DNA of 64,000 nt from Methylomarinum sp. Ch1-1. GTDB lineage: Bacteria; Pseudomonadota; Gammaproteobacteria; Methylococcales; Methylomonadaceae. Where the stretch lies: positions 124,001-188,000 of the forward strand of contig NZ_CP157744.1 of assembly GCF_030717995.2 (NCBI RefSeq), in the 5' to 3' direction. Under the pieces are notes generated by a model, which worked only from the letters and a program-made list of their open reading frames with translations, had not been told where the DNA came from and did no database searches. Positions 1 through 8,794 of this stretch are shown here, piece after piece. Within the stretch, counting starts at the first letter, position 1. Each line of letters opens with the position of its first letter. Position numbers and translations under genes: made by a program.

Positions 1-168
1 CAGAAACTCATTTTGATTGATTAAATGGCCGACCCTGTTTTGAATGAGGTGTGATTCCCATCGAGAAAAGGCGGAAAAAACCTCGATGATTTTTTCAGGA
101 TCAGCATCTTTTAACTTAAACCCTTCACGCATTTCTGAAAATACATTTAATGCTTGATTGTAGTTCAT
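1..168 (-). CDS. Hypothetical protein, N-terminal part only
   Basis: An open frame on the minus strand begins at the ATG at 166-168 and runs off the left edge, giving 56 residues (MNYNQALNVFSEMREGF...). A GGAG lies about 8 bases before the ATG, so the start is believable. The fragment is helical and mixed-charge, with no recognisable domain. It lies just downstream of rnhA on the same strand (25-base gap), so the two could be co-transcribed. Function unknown. Confidence 0.6.
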   Translation of the reverse strand, partial: MNYNQALNVFSEMREGFKLKDADPEKIIEVFSAFSRWESHLIQNRVGHLINQNEFL

Positions 169-192
169 TAGATTCTCCAATTTTTCGAAATT

Positions 193-816
193 TTAGGCTA
201 GCTTACAAAGAGAACCGTCCTCGTAAACAATGACGCCTACGCTATTCATTGCAGTTATAGAATGAGCGCCATGCTCTTCAAGACCGGTAATGTGCCTCAA
301 TAAGCTTTGAGTATTGCCATGAATGACTTCAGACTGCTGAAGCCTATCGGTGCCAACATATAAAACCTCATAGCTTTCAGGGTTGCCGATTGAGTTAAGC
401 CCCCTATTGGCCAGCATGTCTGCCCGTTCATTACCGGGATGACCAGAATGGCCTTTGACCCAGCGCCAGTCGGCCTTATGAGGCTGCAGCAACTCGTTAA
501 GCTTTCGCCAAAGATCCGCGTTTTTAACAGGCTTATTGGAAGCGGTTCGCCAACCATTACGCTTCCAGCAAGGCATCCATTCAGTAATGCCCTGGAGCAC
601 ATACTTGGAATCAGTATAGATCTGAATCGTACAGGGTCTTTTTAATGCCTCAAGGCCTTTGATGACAGCAGTAATCTCCATACGATTATTGGTTGTTCCG
701 TCTTCTCCGCCACAAATATCTTTGACAAAATCACGGCAATGAATCGATGCTCCCCAACCACCTGGGCCAGGGTTGCCTTTGCATGCGCCGTCTGTGTAAA
801 TAGTTAAAGTATGCAT
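193..816 (-). CDS. rnhA: Ribonuclease HI with C-terminal extension
   Basis: RNase HI cleaves the RNA strand of RNA:DNA hybrids in the cytoplasm, for example at primers and R-loops. The first ~145 residues carry the whole family signature: D9 in [15 protein letters not shown]47 in NNRMEI, D69 in YTDSKY and D133 in GNERAD, the D-E-D-D metal-binding set, plus the [11 protein letters not shown] loop. The protein has 207 residues against about 155 for E. coli RnhA. The extra ~60 C-terminal residues match no domain I know. As a plasmid copy it probably supports plasmid replication along with the nearby rep, dnaG and dnaQ. Identification is secure; the role of the extension is unknown. Confidence 0.95.
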   Translation of the reverse strand: MHTLTIYTDGACKGNPGPGGWGASIHCRDFVKDICGGEDGTTNNRMEITAVIKGLEALKRPCTIQIYTDSKYVLQGITEWMPCWKRNGWRTASNKPVKNADLWRKLNELLQPHKADWRWVKGHSGHPGNERADMLANRGLNSIGNPESYEVLYVGTDRLQQSEVIHGNTQSLLRHITGLEEHGAHSITAMNSVGVIVYEDGSLCKLA

Positions 817-991
817 GATGGGTGCCTATAATTAGTTTATATAGTTTACAACATTTATGAAGAAGTTAGCAGTAGGTTAGCCTCTTTTTCGAAATAAACT
901 TCTGCATCCGACTGACGTAACGTCCTTAATAATATTTAACTTAAATATGATACCAAATAATGATAGAATATAATTTTAATAATATTTAAGT

Positions 992-2323
992 GTGATTTCT
1001 ATGGAACTACAGCTAGGCATTGATGATTATGCTTTTCGCCAGAAAGGGGTTTCTGAACCCATCGTTTGGAATAGTGCTGAGGTGGTCAACGGTCACATTC
1101 TATTAGTGGGCAAATCCGGTACCGGTAAAACATATACTTTGCGTAAGCTGATACACAGCGGATTAAAAACCGGAGGGGGAAGAGTCAGATTCCATATTAT
1201 GGATGTGCATGGTGATATTGAAGTGGCCGGCGCCTCTTCGGTAATTTTTTCTGAAGGGACCGACTATGGATTAAATCCATTAAAGATCAATCCAGATCGT
1301 AACTTTGGAGGGATTCGAAAGCGCGTACAAAGCTTTTTGTCCACACTGAATCGAACGCAATCCAGGGCGCTTGGGCCAAAGCAAGAAGCGGTGTTACGCA
1401 ACATTATTCTTGATTTGTATGCGGCCAATGGTTTTTATCCAGACAAGCCAGAAAGTTGGCACCTTGACGACGGAATAAATCGCCGATACCCCAAAAAATT
1501 CCCTAACATTGAAGATGCTTATCGATTTTCGTATGCCAAATTAAAGCAAATGTATATTGGTGCCGACACAAAAACGGTAAAGCATTTGGAGGACGTCAAC
1601 CGAAAGACCTCATTGCTACAACGAAAACTGAAAAAATCCCACAACAGTCTTGATGCTGACGCGGATAAATTGGAACAGGAAATCAAAAACGCCTCTGAAG
1701 CAGCAATCGAATCCTTTGGTGATTACATAACTCATATCCAAACCGGTCAAGAGTTAGACAGCCTGATCAAATACGATTCCCTTGACGTCTTAAAATCGAC
1801 TGTTGATCGACTAGAAAATATGAAGGCGACCGGTATCTTCAAAAACCGGCTTCCTCCTTTTGAGAATCACAATCCTATTTGGCGCTACGACTTATGCGCA
1901 CTAAGCGAAGAAGAAAAGAGAATGTTTGTTGAATTCTCCTTACAAGAGCTATTTGCCCAGGCAATTCAACGAGGACCCGTTGACGATATTCACGATGTCA
2001 TCATCCTCGATGAGGCTCATCTGTTTTTTAAGGATGATGAGAACAACATCCTGAACACCCTAGCCAAAGAAGCGAGAAAGTTTGGAGTTGCTTTGGTCTG
2101 CGCCTCTCAGTCCCCGACCCACTTTTCCGATGACTTTATCGCAAACGTAGCGACTAAAATCATCCTGGGGATTGATCAGATGTTTTGGGACAGCTCGGCC
2201 AGGAAGATGCGTATCGATGTCAAGATGCTTAATTACATCGTGCCCCAAAAAACTATTGCAGCTCAAATTAACAACAAGAGCAGTAATAAAGTGGCTTTCA
2301 AGCAAATTTATGTAGCTGAATAG
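992..2323 (+). CDS. HerA/FtsK-like P-loop ATPase
   Basis: A P-loop ATPase with Walker A GKSGTGKT at about residues 40-47 and a Walker B strand VIILDEAHLFF near residue 335, followed by CASQSP, a sensor-like motif. Between them lies a charged, probably coiled-coil insertion (~residues 190-240). This arrangement fits the HerA/VirB4 group of helicases and DNA pumps. The start is GTG at 992 or ATG at 1001 (MELQLGI); the ATG is as likely. No NurA-like nuclease lies beside it. A role in plasmid DNA processing or transfer is inferred from the family only. Confidence 0.8.
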   Translation: MISMELQLGIDDYAFRQKGVSEPIVWNSAEVVNGHILLVGKSGTGKTYTLRKLIHSGLKTGGGRVRFHIMDVHGDIEVAGASSVIFSEGTDYGLNPLKINPDRNFGGIRKRVQSFLSTLNRTQSRALGPKQEAVLRNIILDLYAANGFYPDKPESWHLDDGINRRYPKKFPNIEDAYRFSYAKLKQMYIGADTKTVKHLEDVNRKTSLLQRKLKKSHNSLDADADKLEQEIKNASEAAIESFGDYITHIQTGQELDSLIKYDSLDVLKSTVDRLENMKATGIFKNRLPPFENHNPIWRYDLCALSEEEKRMFVEFSLQELFAQAIQRGPVDDIHDVIILDEAHLFFKDDENNILNTLAKEARKFGVALVCASQSPTHFSDDFIANVATKIILGIDQMFWDSSARKMRIDVKMLNYIVPQKTIAAQINNKSSNKVAFKQIYVAE

Positions 2324-2331
2324 GAGGTCTT

Positions 2332-2418
2332 GTGCATTTTAAATTTGGTGACACTATCGAATACATGGGCATGTTTGCCACAGCTTTGCCTGAGGATGGC
2401 GGCCGCCCGCAAAAATGA
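2332..2418 (+). CDS. Small ORF, 28 aa
   Basis: A GTG-initiated frame (MHFKFGDTIEYMGMFATALP...) follows the HerA-like gene. A strong ribosome site, AGGAGGT, overlaps that gene's stop codon and sits about 4 bases before the GTG. The tight spacing suggests translational coupling. No family recognised, and it could be a fortuitous frame. Confidence 0.4.
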   Translation: MHFKFGDTIEYMGMFATALPEDGGRPQK

Positions 2419-2600
2419 AAAAAGTTTGTAAAAAAACGACAATTTTAAATGTGAAGGCCATAGTCATTGGAGGTCAGTGCGCCCCAACCCGGGGTCCGTC
2501 AACAGCCAGCACAATAACCTCGCAATATCACCGGCCGGCCGCAAACCCCAGTCTGTTTTTCCAGCAGCTTGATCTGATTTCGACCCGCCAAAACACTCAC

Positions 2601-2638
2601 TAACCAAGAAGACCGGCATTCACCGGTCTTCTTGGTTA
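2601..2638. terminator. Bidirectional hairpin terminator
   Basis: A perfect 16-bp stem (arms 2601-2616 and 2623-2638, 6-base loop) lies between the convergent HerA-like gene and the 2680-3381 gene. It is flanked by short A/T stretches on both sides, as expected of a terminator serving both directions. Confidence 0.75.
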
Positions 2639-2679
2639 ATTACCGACCTAAAGATTGTTTGTTTCGACAACAAGAGAGG

Positions 2680-3381
2680 TCATGGCCTCAGCGCCTCACT
2701 TTCTTCATCGAGGTCGCCCATAACAACATCGGCAAAATTCACATGCGCCACATCCAGTGGATTCTCCGCTTCTTTCCCAAGAGGATAAATACCGACTGTT
2801 ACAGATTCATCAGTTGGCCGAACATATAACGAAACATTGTTAACCGAAATCCAGGCGGATTCCGCAGCCGGACTGAAGATATAATCATTACCGTCCGGAT
2901 CGTCCAACTCTTTGAGTAAAGCCGACCCTCCTTCGGCTTCCGCTCGCAATTGAGCAAAAATATCGTCAGTTCCTTTGCTTAACACCTTGTCTTTGGTTAT
3001 TAGTAAAGCAAAGCCACCAACCTCACCGATTTCGAGATCGTCATGCGTAAAGGCGCCCGCAATTTCAATCGCGTCCAGATTTTGGCTTCGGCGAATTATG
3101 TTTTGGAAAATCGTCTGATAATTTTGGCTGGCCAGCTTCCCTTCAGAATCGAAGTAAATGCTATTTTCAGAACGCAAAGAACCTTTTTTGACATCAATCG
3201 GCTCAAGCGAGTAATCCGAAACCTCTTCGCAAAGATAATCTGTCGCATAGAAGAACAATAGGCCATCATCTTCCAATTTATAGTCAAACCCATGATCTAC
3301 AAGCATAAGCATTTCCAGATCGCTGACAGCTTGTCTTGGGATCAGTGTATTGACGGTAACATCAGTATGGTTTTCAGGCAT
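2680..3381 (-). CDS. Hypothetical acidic protein
   Basis: About 233 residues, strongly acidic, with mixed alpha/beta pattern and no signal peptide or membrane segment. The ATG at 3381 (MPENHTDVTV) is preferred over one four codons upstream because a TGGAA stretch is better spaced before it. It stands alone, convergent with the HerA-like gene across the hairpin at 2601-2638. I do not recognise a family. A cytoplasmic plasmid-maintenance role is only a guess from context. Confidence 0.6.
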   Translation of the reverse strand: MPENHTDVTVNTLIPRQAVSDLEMLMLVDHGFDYKLEDDGLLFFYATDYLCEEVSDYSLEPIDVKKGSLRSENSIYFDSEGKLASQNYQTIFQNIIRRSQNLDAIEIAGAFTHDDLEIGEVGGFALLITKDKVLSKGTDDIFAQLRAEAEGGSALLKELDDPDGNDYIFSPAAESAWISVNNVSLYVRPTDESVTVGIYPLGKEAENPLDVAHVNFADVVMGDLDEESEALRP

Positions 3382-3551
3382 AATTATTTCCAATTTTATA
3401 AGTTGTTAGTTGCTCATGATATTTTTTTTACAAATGATACAACATCATTTAATGAATAAAAATCAACTAACCTCATCCTTAATTAAAAGTTGCAATTTGA
3501 CATCCTTCTAGCCACAATTAGACCCGATTATCACTAACCTTAATACGTATT

Positions 3552-3743
3552 ATGGAACAAGAACAACATACCGCCATTAACTGGCTTGATCGCGATGATA
3601 TTGTCGACATTCTCGAAAGCCATGGCTTTGCTTGCTACGACAAAGAATCAACTGACGAGTTGAGAGAAGCATTGCGAGCCAATATTGAGGATGGCACGAT
3701 CGATGCCGCATGCCTAGAAAACAGCAACGGCATGCGGAAATAA
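3552..3743 (+). CDS. Small acidic protein, 63 aa
   Basis: MEQEQHTAINWLDRDDIVDI... is a helical acidic protein whose middle (DIVDILESHGFACYDKESTDELREALRANIEDG) looks like a small helix-turn-helix or SAP-like fold. That comparison is by eye only. It lies 94 bases before rep on the same strand and may share its promoter. Function unknown. Confidence 0.55.
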   Translation: MEQEQHTAINWLDRDDIVDILESHGFACYDKESTDELREALRANIEDGTIDAACLENSNGMRK

Positions 3744-3837
3744 TTATTTATATACAATATAATACCCAATATTTATTGATAGAAAAAAAGTTCTCTTTTA
3801 TAATGAACGCATATCCTATTTGCAAAATTAAGCGACT

Positions 3838-5859
3838 ATGCGTTCACTCAACCCACAGCAAAAAGCCGCGGTTAATGCGACTAATACCCCTTTACTAGTC
3901 CTCGCCGGTGCAGGTAGTGGCAAAACGAGCGTGATTACCGCGAAAATCGCTCATCTAATTAGACAAGGAATGTCGGCAAGACATATTGCCGCGATAACAT
4001 TTACCAATAAGGCCGCCCGGGAGATGAAAAGCCGGATTAGTACGGTTGTTGATAGTAAGCAAATTCGTGGATTAACTGTTTCAACATTCCACTCCTTGGG
4101 CCTTGAGATACTCAGAAAAGAACATCAAAAACTTGGCTATAAGTCCCGCTTGTCACTGTTTGACGAACAAGATAAAAAGACACTACTCAAGGAATTAATT
4201 CGTCATGATTCCACAGGGCTCTTGAATGATGATGATCTTGATCGCTACGTATGGCAAATCAGCCAATGGAAAAATGGCTTTATATTGCCATCATTTGAGC
4301 TCTCTCAAGCCACTGACGGAACTGCGCCTGCGGCACAACTTTATCAGCTCTATCAAGATCAGCTAAAAGCTTATAACGCCGTCGATTTCGATGACCTGAT
4401 TTTATTGCCAGTCCAGTTATTGGAGAAAGATCCCGTAACACTGAATTGGTGGCAACAAAAAATTCGCTACCTGTTAGTGGACGAATACCAGGACACCAAT
4501 GCCACACAATATCAGTTGGTGAAACTCTTAATCGCAAAATCGCGCCGCTTCACTGCCGTGGGCGACGATGACCAGTCTATTTATGCTTGGCGTGGAGCCA
4601 GGCCGGAAAATATTGCCTTGTTGCAACGCGATTTTCCAGACCTTGAAGTGATCAAGCTAGAGCAAAATTATCGCTCTACTCGACGAATTTTACGAGCGGC
4701 AAACCATCTGATTGCCAATAATCCACATCCCTTTGAAAAAACTTTGTGGAGCCAAAAGGAGGAAGGTGTTCCATTAAAAATTTTGACGCATAAGAACGAA
4801 CAAGAAGAGGCTGAAAGAATCGCTTCTGAAATAATCGGGCATAAATTTCGCTCCGGCGGCCGGTATAAGGATTACGCCATTTTGTACCGAGGAAACCATC
4901 AATCTCGACTGTTTGAGAAAAGCCTAAGAGAAAATGGCGTTCCTTGTTTTATTAGCGGTGGAACATCATTTTTTTCGCAAACTGAAGTGAAGGATATCTT
5001 GTGCTATTTGAGGGTATTGGTTAATCCGGAAGATGACGCGGCCTTTTTACGAGTCATCAACGTACCTCGACGAGAGATAGGCCCATCGACTCTAGAAAAG
5101 CTGGGTAATTATGCCACACAGCGAAAAATTAGTTTATTCTCAGCCTGTTTTGAGTACGGCTTAGGACAAGTGCTTCCAAATAAGGCTCGCGGATCATTAG
5201 AGCAATTTTGTCACTTCATTAATGATACATCCGATAGAGCAAAACGAGGTGATACATTTGCTGTTTTAAATCAAATGTTGGACGCCATTCAATACAATGA
5301 CTGGATTAAGGATAGTCATGATAATGATAAAGTGATTGAGCGAAAACTCGGTAATGTCAAAGAACTCATGGATTGGCTAGAAAGACTGGCTCAATCTGAA
5401 TCAGAGGACAGCTTATCAATTGATGATAGTCCACTCGAGAAAGCAGTTAGCAAAATTCAATTACTGGATATTCTCGAACGTAATCAAGAAGAAGAGCAAG
5501 GGGATCGTGTCACGCTAATGACATATCATTCCGCCAAAGGCTTGGAATTTCCTCATGTCTTTATGGTTGGCACCGAGGAAGGGATTTTGCCACACCAAAA
5601 CAGCATTGATGAGGAAAATATTGAGGAAGAGCGGCGCCTGGCATATGTAGGCATAACCCGGGCTCAAAAAACCTGTACATTAAGCTATTGCGCACACCGG
5701 AAGCGCTATGGAGAAATCCAAGAATGCGAACCCAGTCGTTTTTTGAACGAGCTACCCGAGAGTGATATTGAGTGGAATGCCAAACAAAATAAAGACCCTG
5801 CGACACAAAAAAAACATGGGCGAGAAACGCTTGCAGGACTTCGAGCCATGCTTGCGTAA
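3838..5859 (+). CDS. rep: ATP-dependent DNA helicase Rep (UvrD/Rep family)
   Basis: A 3'-5' superfamily 1A DNA helicase that removes protein roadblocks ahead of forks and supports rolling-circle replication of some replicons. At 673 residues it matches E. coli Rep in length. Visible motifs include the Q-motif LNPQQKAAV, motif I GAGSGKT (~residues 23-29), motif Ia TFTNKAAREM, motif II VDEYQDTN, motif III GDDDQSIYAWRGA, motif IV LEQNYRSTRRIL, motif V TYHSAKGLEFPHVF and motif VI RRLAYVGITRA. All look intact. A plasmid-borne full-length rep suggests the element partly supplies its own replication machinery. Confidence 0.95.
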   Translation: MRSLNPQQKAAVNATNTPLLVLAGAGSGKTSVITAKIAHLIRQGMSARHIAAITFTNKAAREMKSRISTVVDSKQIRGLTVSTFHSLGLEILRKEHQKLGYKSRLSLFDEQDKKTLLKELIRHDSTGLLNDDDLDRYVWQISQWKNGFILPSFELSQATDGTAPAAQLYQLYQDQLKAYNAVDFDDLILLPVQLLEKDPVTLNWWQQKIRYLLVDEYQDTNATQYQLVKLLIAKSRRFTAVGDDDQSIYAWRGARPENIALLQRDFPDLEVIKLEQNYRSTRRILRAANHLIANNPHPFEKTLWSQKEEGVPLKILTHKNEQEEAERIASEIIGHKFRSGGRYKDYAILYRGNHQSRLFEKSLRENGVPCFISGGTSFFSQTEVKDILCYLRVLVNPEDDAAFLRVINVPRREIGPSTLEKLGNYATQRKISLFSACFEYGLGQVLPNKARGSLEQFCHFINDTSDRAKRGDTFAVLNQMLDAIQYNDWIKDSHDNDKVIERKLGNVKELMDWLERLAQSESEDSLSIDDSPLEKAVSKIQLLDILERNQEEEQGDRVTLMTYHSAKGLEFPHVFMVGTEEGILPHQNSIDEENIEEERRLAYVGITRAQKTCTLSYCAHRKRYGEIQECEPSRFLNELPESDIEWNAKQNKDPATQKKHGRETLAGLRAMLA

Positions 5860-5959
5860 TCAATTTTAATATTTATCTCGCGCCACTTTGAAATTTGATT
5901 ATTCTTATCAAAAGACAGGGTTAAACTGATCATGAGCAGCATAATCAAACTAAACAAAA

Positions 5960-7195
5960 GGGGTTGCTATTAACAGTTTTATTATTTTCTATTAAACTCA
6001 TAATATGACAGTGAAACGCGCGTATAAATATCGATTTTACCCTGATGCTGAACAAGAAGTTTTGTTGACTAAAACGTTTGGTTGCGTGCGCTTTGTCTAT
6101 AATGCCATCCTTCGGTACCGAATGGATGTTTACCAGCAAGACCAGGTTAAAATCAATTATTCTGGCGCCAGTGCAAAATTAACCGAACTGAAAGTGACGC
6201 CGGACCTGTCGTTTCTCAAAGAAGTCTCCAGCGTACCGTTGCAACAATGTCTTCGACATCAGCAAAGGGCGTTTACGAATTTTTTCGAAGGCCGAGCAAA
6301 ATACCCGGTGTTTAAATCGAGAAAACACAAGCAATCTGCAGAATTTACTTATCGAGCATTTACTTACAAGAACGGCCAGCTGACTTTGGCCAAATGCAAG
6401 AGCCCGTTGGACATCCGCTGGAGTCGGAAGCTGCCTTGCGCGCCATCAACCATTACCGTGTCCAAGGATCGGGCTGGCCGCTATTTCGTTTCCTGCCTGT
6501 GTGAATTCGAACCGTTGTTACTGCCGGTAACCGATAAGAAAGTTGGCATCGATGTCGGCATTAAAGACCTGTTTGTGTCCTCGGACGAATTTCGATCCGG
6601 GAATCCTCGCCATACCGCGAAATACGAAGTGAAACTGGCAATCCTTCAGCGTCGCTTAGCGAAAAAGACGTTAGGCGGCCGAAACCGGGCAAAAGCAAAG
6701 CGCAAGGTCGCCCGCCTTCATGCAAAGATCGCCGATTGTAGACAGGATCATTTGCACAAGCTGTCACGCAAACTCATTAACGAGAACCAAGTGGTTTGCG
6801 CGGAAAACCTTGCAGTAAAAAACCTGATCAAACATCCCTCGCTCGCCAAATCGATTGCCGACGCCAGCTGGGGCGAACTGACGCGCCAGATCGAATATAA
6901 AGCGAATTGGGCTGGCAGAGTCTATGTTGAAATTGATCGGTTTTTTCCGTCCACCAAACGCTGTCATTGCTGCGGTTTAGTTACCCAATCCATGCCGCTG
7001 AACGTCCGGTCCTGGGAGTGCCCGCAATGCGGGACGAATCACGATCGCGACCTGAATGCAGCGAAAAACGTTTTAGCCGCCGGGCTGGCGGTGTTAGCCT
7101 TTGGAGAGAATGTAAGTGATGGCGATATTCCGATATCACCATCCGATTCTCGATGAATTAGGAATCCCCTTCCTTTAGGTGGGGGAGGAAGTCAA
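5960..7195 (+). mobile_element. TnpB element family 1, copy 1 (left end missing)
   Basis: Sequence from 5960 (GGGGTTGCTATTAAC) to the right end GGAGGAAGTCAA at 7195 matches the three full copies (16273, 32839, 52576). It lacks their first ~90-100 bases, including the CAAAATCGAG left tip. The right end, with a C/G-rich hairpin after the tnpB stop, is intact and would form the scaffold of the element's guide RNA. The adjacent inferred guide is ATTTAAATAAAAAATATT. Without its left end this copy should be immobile, though TnpB could still be made. Confidence 0.9.
6005..7156 (+). CDS. tnpB: TnpB RNA-guided nuclease, family 1
   Basis: TnpB proteins are transposon-encoded RuvC nucleases, ancestors of Cas12, guided by an RNA from the element's right end. 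The 383 residues show an N-terminal KRAYKYRFYP helix-turn-helix start, RuvC-I GIDVG (~residue 184), RuvC-II CAENLAV, a four-cysteine zinc ribbon (CHCCG...CPQCG) and RuvC-III NHDRDLNAAKN. The catalytic acidic residues appear complete. Differences from the other copies are few (KSPLD, HPSLAK, GDGDIP). No TnpA accompanies it, so movement would need a transposase in trans. Confidence 0.95.
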   Translation: MTVKRAYKYRFYPDAEQEVLLTKTFGCVRFVYNAILRYRMDVYQQDQVKINYSGASAKLTELKVTPDLSFLKEVSSVPLQQCLRHQQRAFTNFFEGRAKYPVFKSRKHKQSAEFTYRAFTYKNGQLTLAKCKSPLDIRWSRKLPCAPSTITVSKDRAGRYFVSCLCEFEPLLLPVTDKKVGIDVGIKDLFVSSDEFRSGNPRHTAKYEVKLAILQRRLAKKTLGGRNRAKAKRKVARLHAKIADCRQDHLHKLSRKLINENQVVCAENLAVKNLIKHPSLAKSIADASWGELTRQIEYKANWAGRVYVEIDRFFPSTKRCHCCGLVTQSMPLNVRSWECPQCGTNHDRDLNAAKNVLAAGLAVLAFGENVSDGDIPISPSDSR

Positions 7196-7251
7196 ATTTA
7201 AATAAAAAATATTGTATCTTAAAAATACTTTATAAATATTGGGCTGTAAAT

Positions 7252-7782
7252 ATGTCTTCACAGAATGAACAGAGCCAAATCAAAATGTTTGGCGAAACGA
7301 TAGAATCAATGCTTGAAGCAATACCGGATTTTTATAAAAACAAACCGGAAATGTTAATTATGTATGCGATGAGCATCCTTTCAGATGCCCAAGAGCTGGC
7401 GGTCCGTGATTCACATGAACTTGCAAGATGCTGCATTAATAAAGCTAAGTACTTCATGTCAGAATCGATGAATCTCATTCAAGAAAGCGAATTACGGCGG
7501 CGCCCGCAAAGCAATGATGAGCTCCATTTGGGTATTGCAGATATTGTGGTAACCGGTGAATCAGGTGCTAACCCGGCATCTATATCCTCTGCCCTGCTGG
7601 ATGATGAGAGTGACCCCTCAAAAATGGCCGGGGTCAATGCGATTGAGACTATGATATTGGGCCACTATTCCGCCGGAGTAAACGTCATGAACACACAGTA
7701 CCTGGCCGGCCTAAAGTCCGTGCTGGAAAGGATCGATAAGCAAGATCCCGAGGAAAGCGCGTTAGATTCACCAGGTCTATAG
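7252..7782 (+). CDS. Hypothetical protein, 176 aa
   Basis: A cytoplasmic-looking, mostly helical protein (MSSQNEQSQIKMFGETIESM...) with no membrane segment, signal peptide or motif I recognise. It starts 56 bases after the right end of TnpB copy 1. The ATG is preceded by an AT-rich region and a weak ribosome site (GGGC). Whether the TnpB insertion removed its promoter cannot be told. Confidence 0.6.
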   Translation: MSSQNEQSQIKMFGETIESMLEAIPDFYKNKPEMLIMYAMSILSDAQELAVRDSHELARCCINKAKYFMSESMNLIQESELRRRPQSNDELHLGIADIVVTGESGANPASISSALLDDESDPSKMAGVNAIETMILGHYSAGVNVMNTQYLAGLKSVLERIDKQDPEESALDSPGL

Positions 7783-8106
7783 GGTGTCGTTATGGGGTTG
7801 GGCGCATCTGAACTAACTGGGTTTTCGCGACTAGGGGATTTGTTTGTCGACAACATCCCCCCCTATAAATTTAACATCAATCAATCAGATGCAAGCCCTG
7901 CTCGAATTAAGAATTCGAGAGGAGAGTCGGTCGCCTAGATATACAAAAACTAAGACTCATGCTGACGATTGCTTGTGTGGCTATTGTCAAAACAACCAAT
8001 AACATAATCCAAATTTATGTAGGGTAAGTGCAATTTATTTGAAATAAAAAAAACAAATAAATATATTTGGTAGCATATAGTTTTTAATAAATTATTTTTT
8101 ATTATT
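7783..8106. other. Intergenic region, 324 bases
   Basis: No gene seen. It contains a run of seven C at 7857-7863, then an AT-rich stretch (8030-8106) that probably carries the promoter of the gene at 8107. No repeat or RNA structure recognised. Confidence 0.5.
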
Positions 8107-8715
8107 ATGATTTCATATGCCAAGCTAAAATCTTCCTTGCACAATTCCACGATTCAGGGAATGCTTCAACTGGTTGATGAAAGCCAATTTGATCAAAGAA
8201 TCTTGTCACTTTTACAGCAACAGGTAGAAGCGTTGTTTGAAGTGCCTGTAACGATAAAATATAGAAACCAGATACTAGGTGAAACAGCCCAGATCGCCGA
8301 CACTCCCCTTTTAGGTGTTGATGCCATATCTATTAATCTTCATTTAGAAGATGACTTGGCTATTGAAGCAGGTGTTATGCTCAAAAAACACGCTGCAGGA
8401 ATATATCGGTCGCTATCAAAAAAACACGAGAACAAGATTAATATAGTCCACTCTCATACAGCCGATAGATTAAGAGATATGCCGGTTGTTGCTATAGAGA
8501 AACGCACCCTGATCGATGAAAAAAGCGAGCTAGACCTGTCCTTTTTTATTTTTAAAAATGACCAAGAATCTCAGCGCTATTTCTCAAAAGTGCGTGGAGA
8601 GATGATGGCGGAGGCAATGAAAAAATATCAAAAACCGCCAGTAGATCCAGATAAAAGAGTTAATTTACCAAAGGTTGAATTCAAAAAAAGCGACCGCCTT
8701 GTTTTTCGATTCTGA
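8107..8715 (+). CDS. Hypothetical protein, 202 aa
   Basis: MISYAKLKSSLHNSTIQGML... is a soluble alpha/beta protein with a basic C-terminus (KVEFKKSDRLVFRF). No catalytic motif stands out. It is convergent with dnaG, separated by 79 bases. I do not recognise the family. Confidence 0.6.
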   Translation: MISYAKLKSSLHNSTIQGMLQLVDESQFDQRILSLLQQQVEALFEVPVTIKYRNQILGETAQIADTPLLGVDAISINLHLEDDLAIEAGVMLKKHAAGIYRSLSKKHENKINIVHSHTADRLRDMPVVAIEKRTLIDEKSELDLSFFIFKNDQESQRYFSKVRGEMMAEAMKKYQKPPVDPDKRVNLPKVEFKKSDRLVFRF

Positions 8716-8794
8716 TAACGCCTTGTCACCGCTTCCGACTGACTTGACGTCGACGACCCAGATTTCGGGATACCGTACCTTCATCCTATTTTTG

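Noticed and set aside
2500-2600. GCAATATCACCGGC at 2520 similar to part of the TnpB family-2 relic at 49600
   Set aside because: The match is short and the surrounding sequence does not align.
3496-3508. TTGACATCCT at 3496 and again at 11693, like the start of TnpB right-end hairpins
   Set aside because: Only ten bases match and no opposing hairpin arm follows at either place.
6561-6967. Minus-strand open frames inside all tnpB copies
   Set aside because: Shadows of the tnpB frame, identical in each copy with no start signals.
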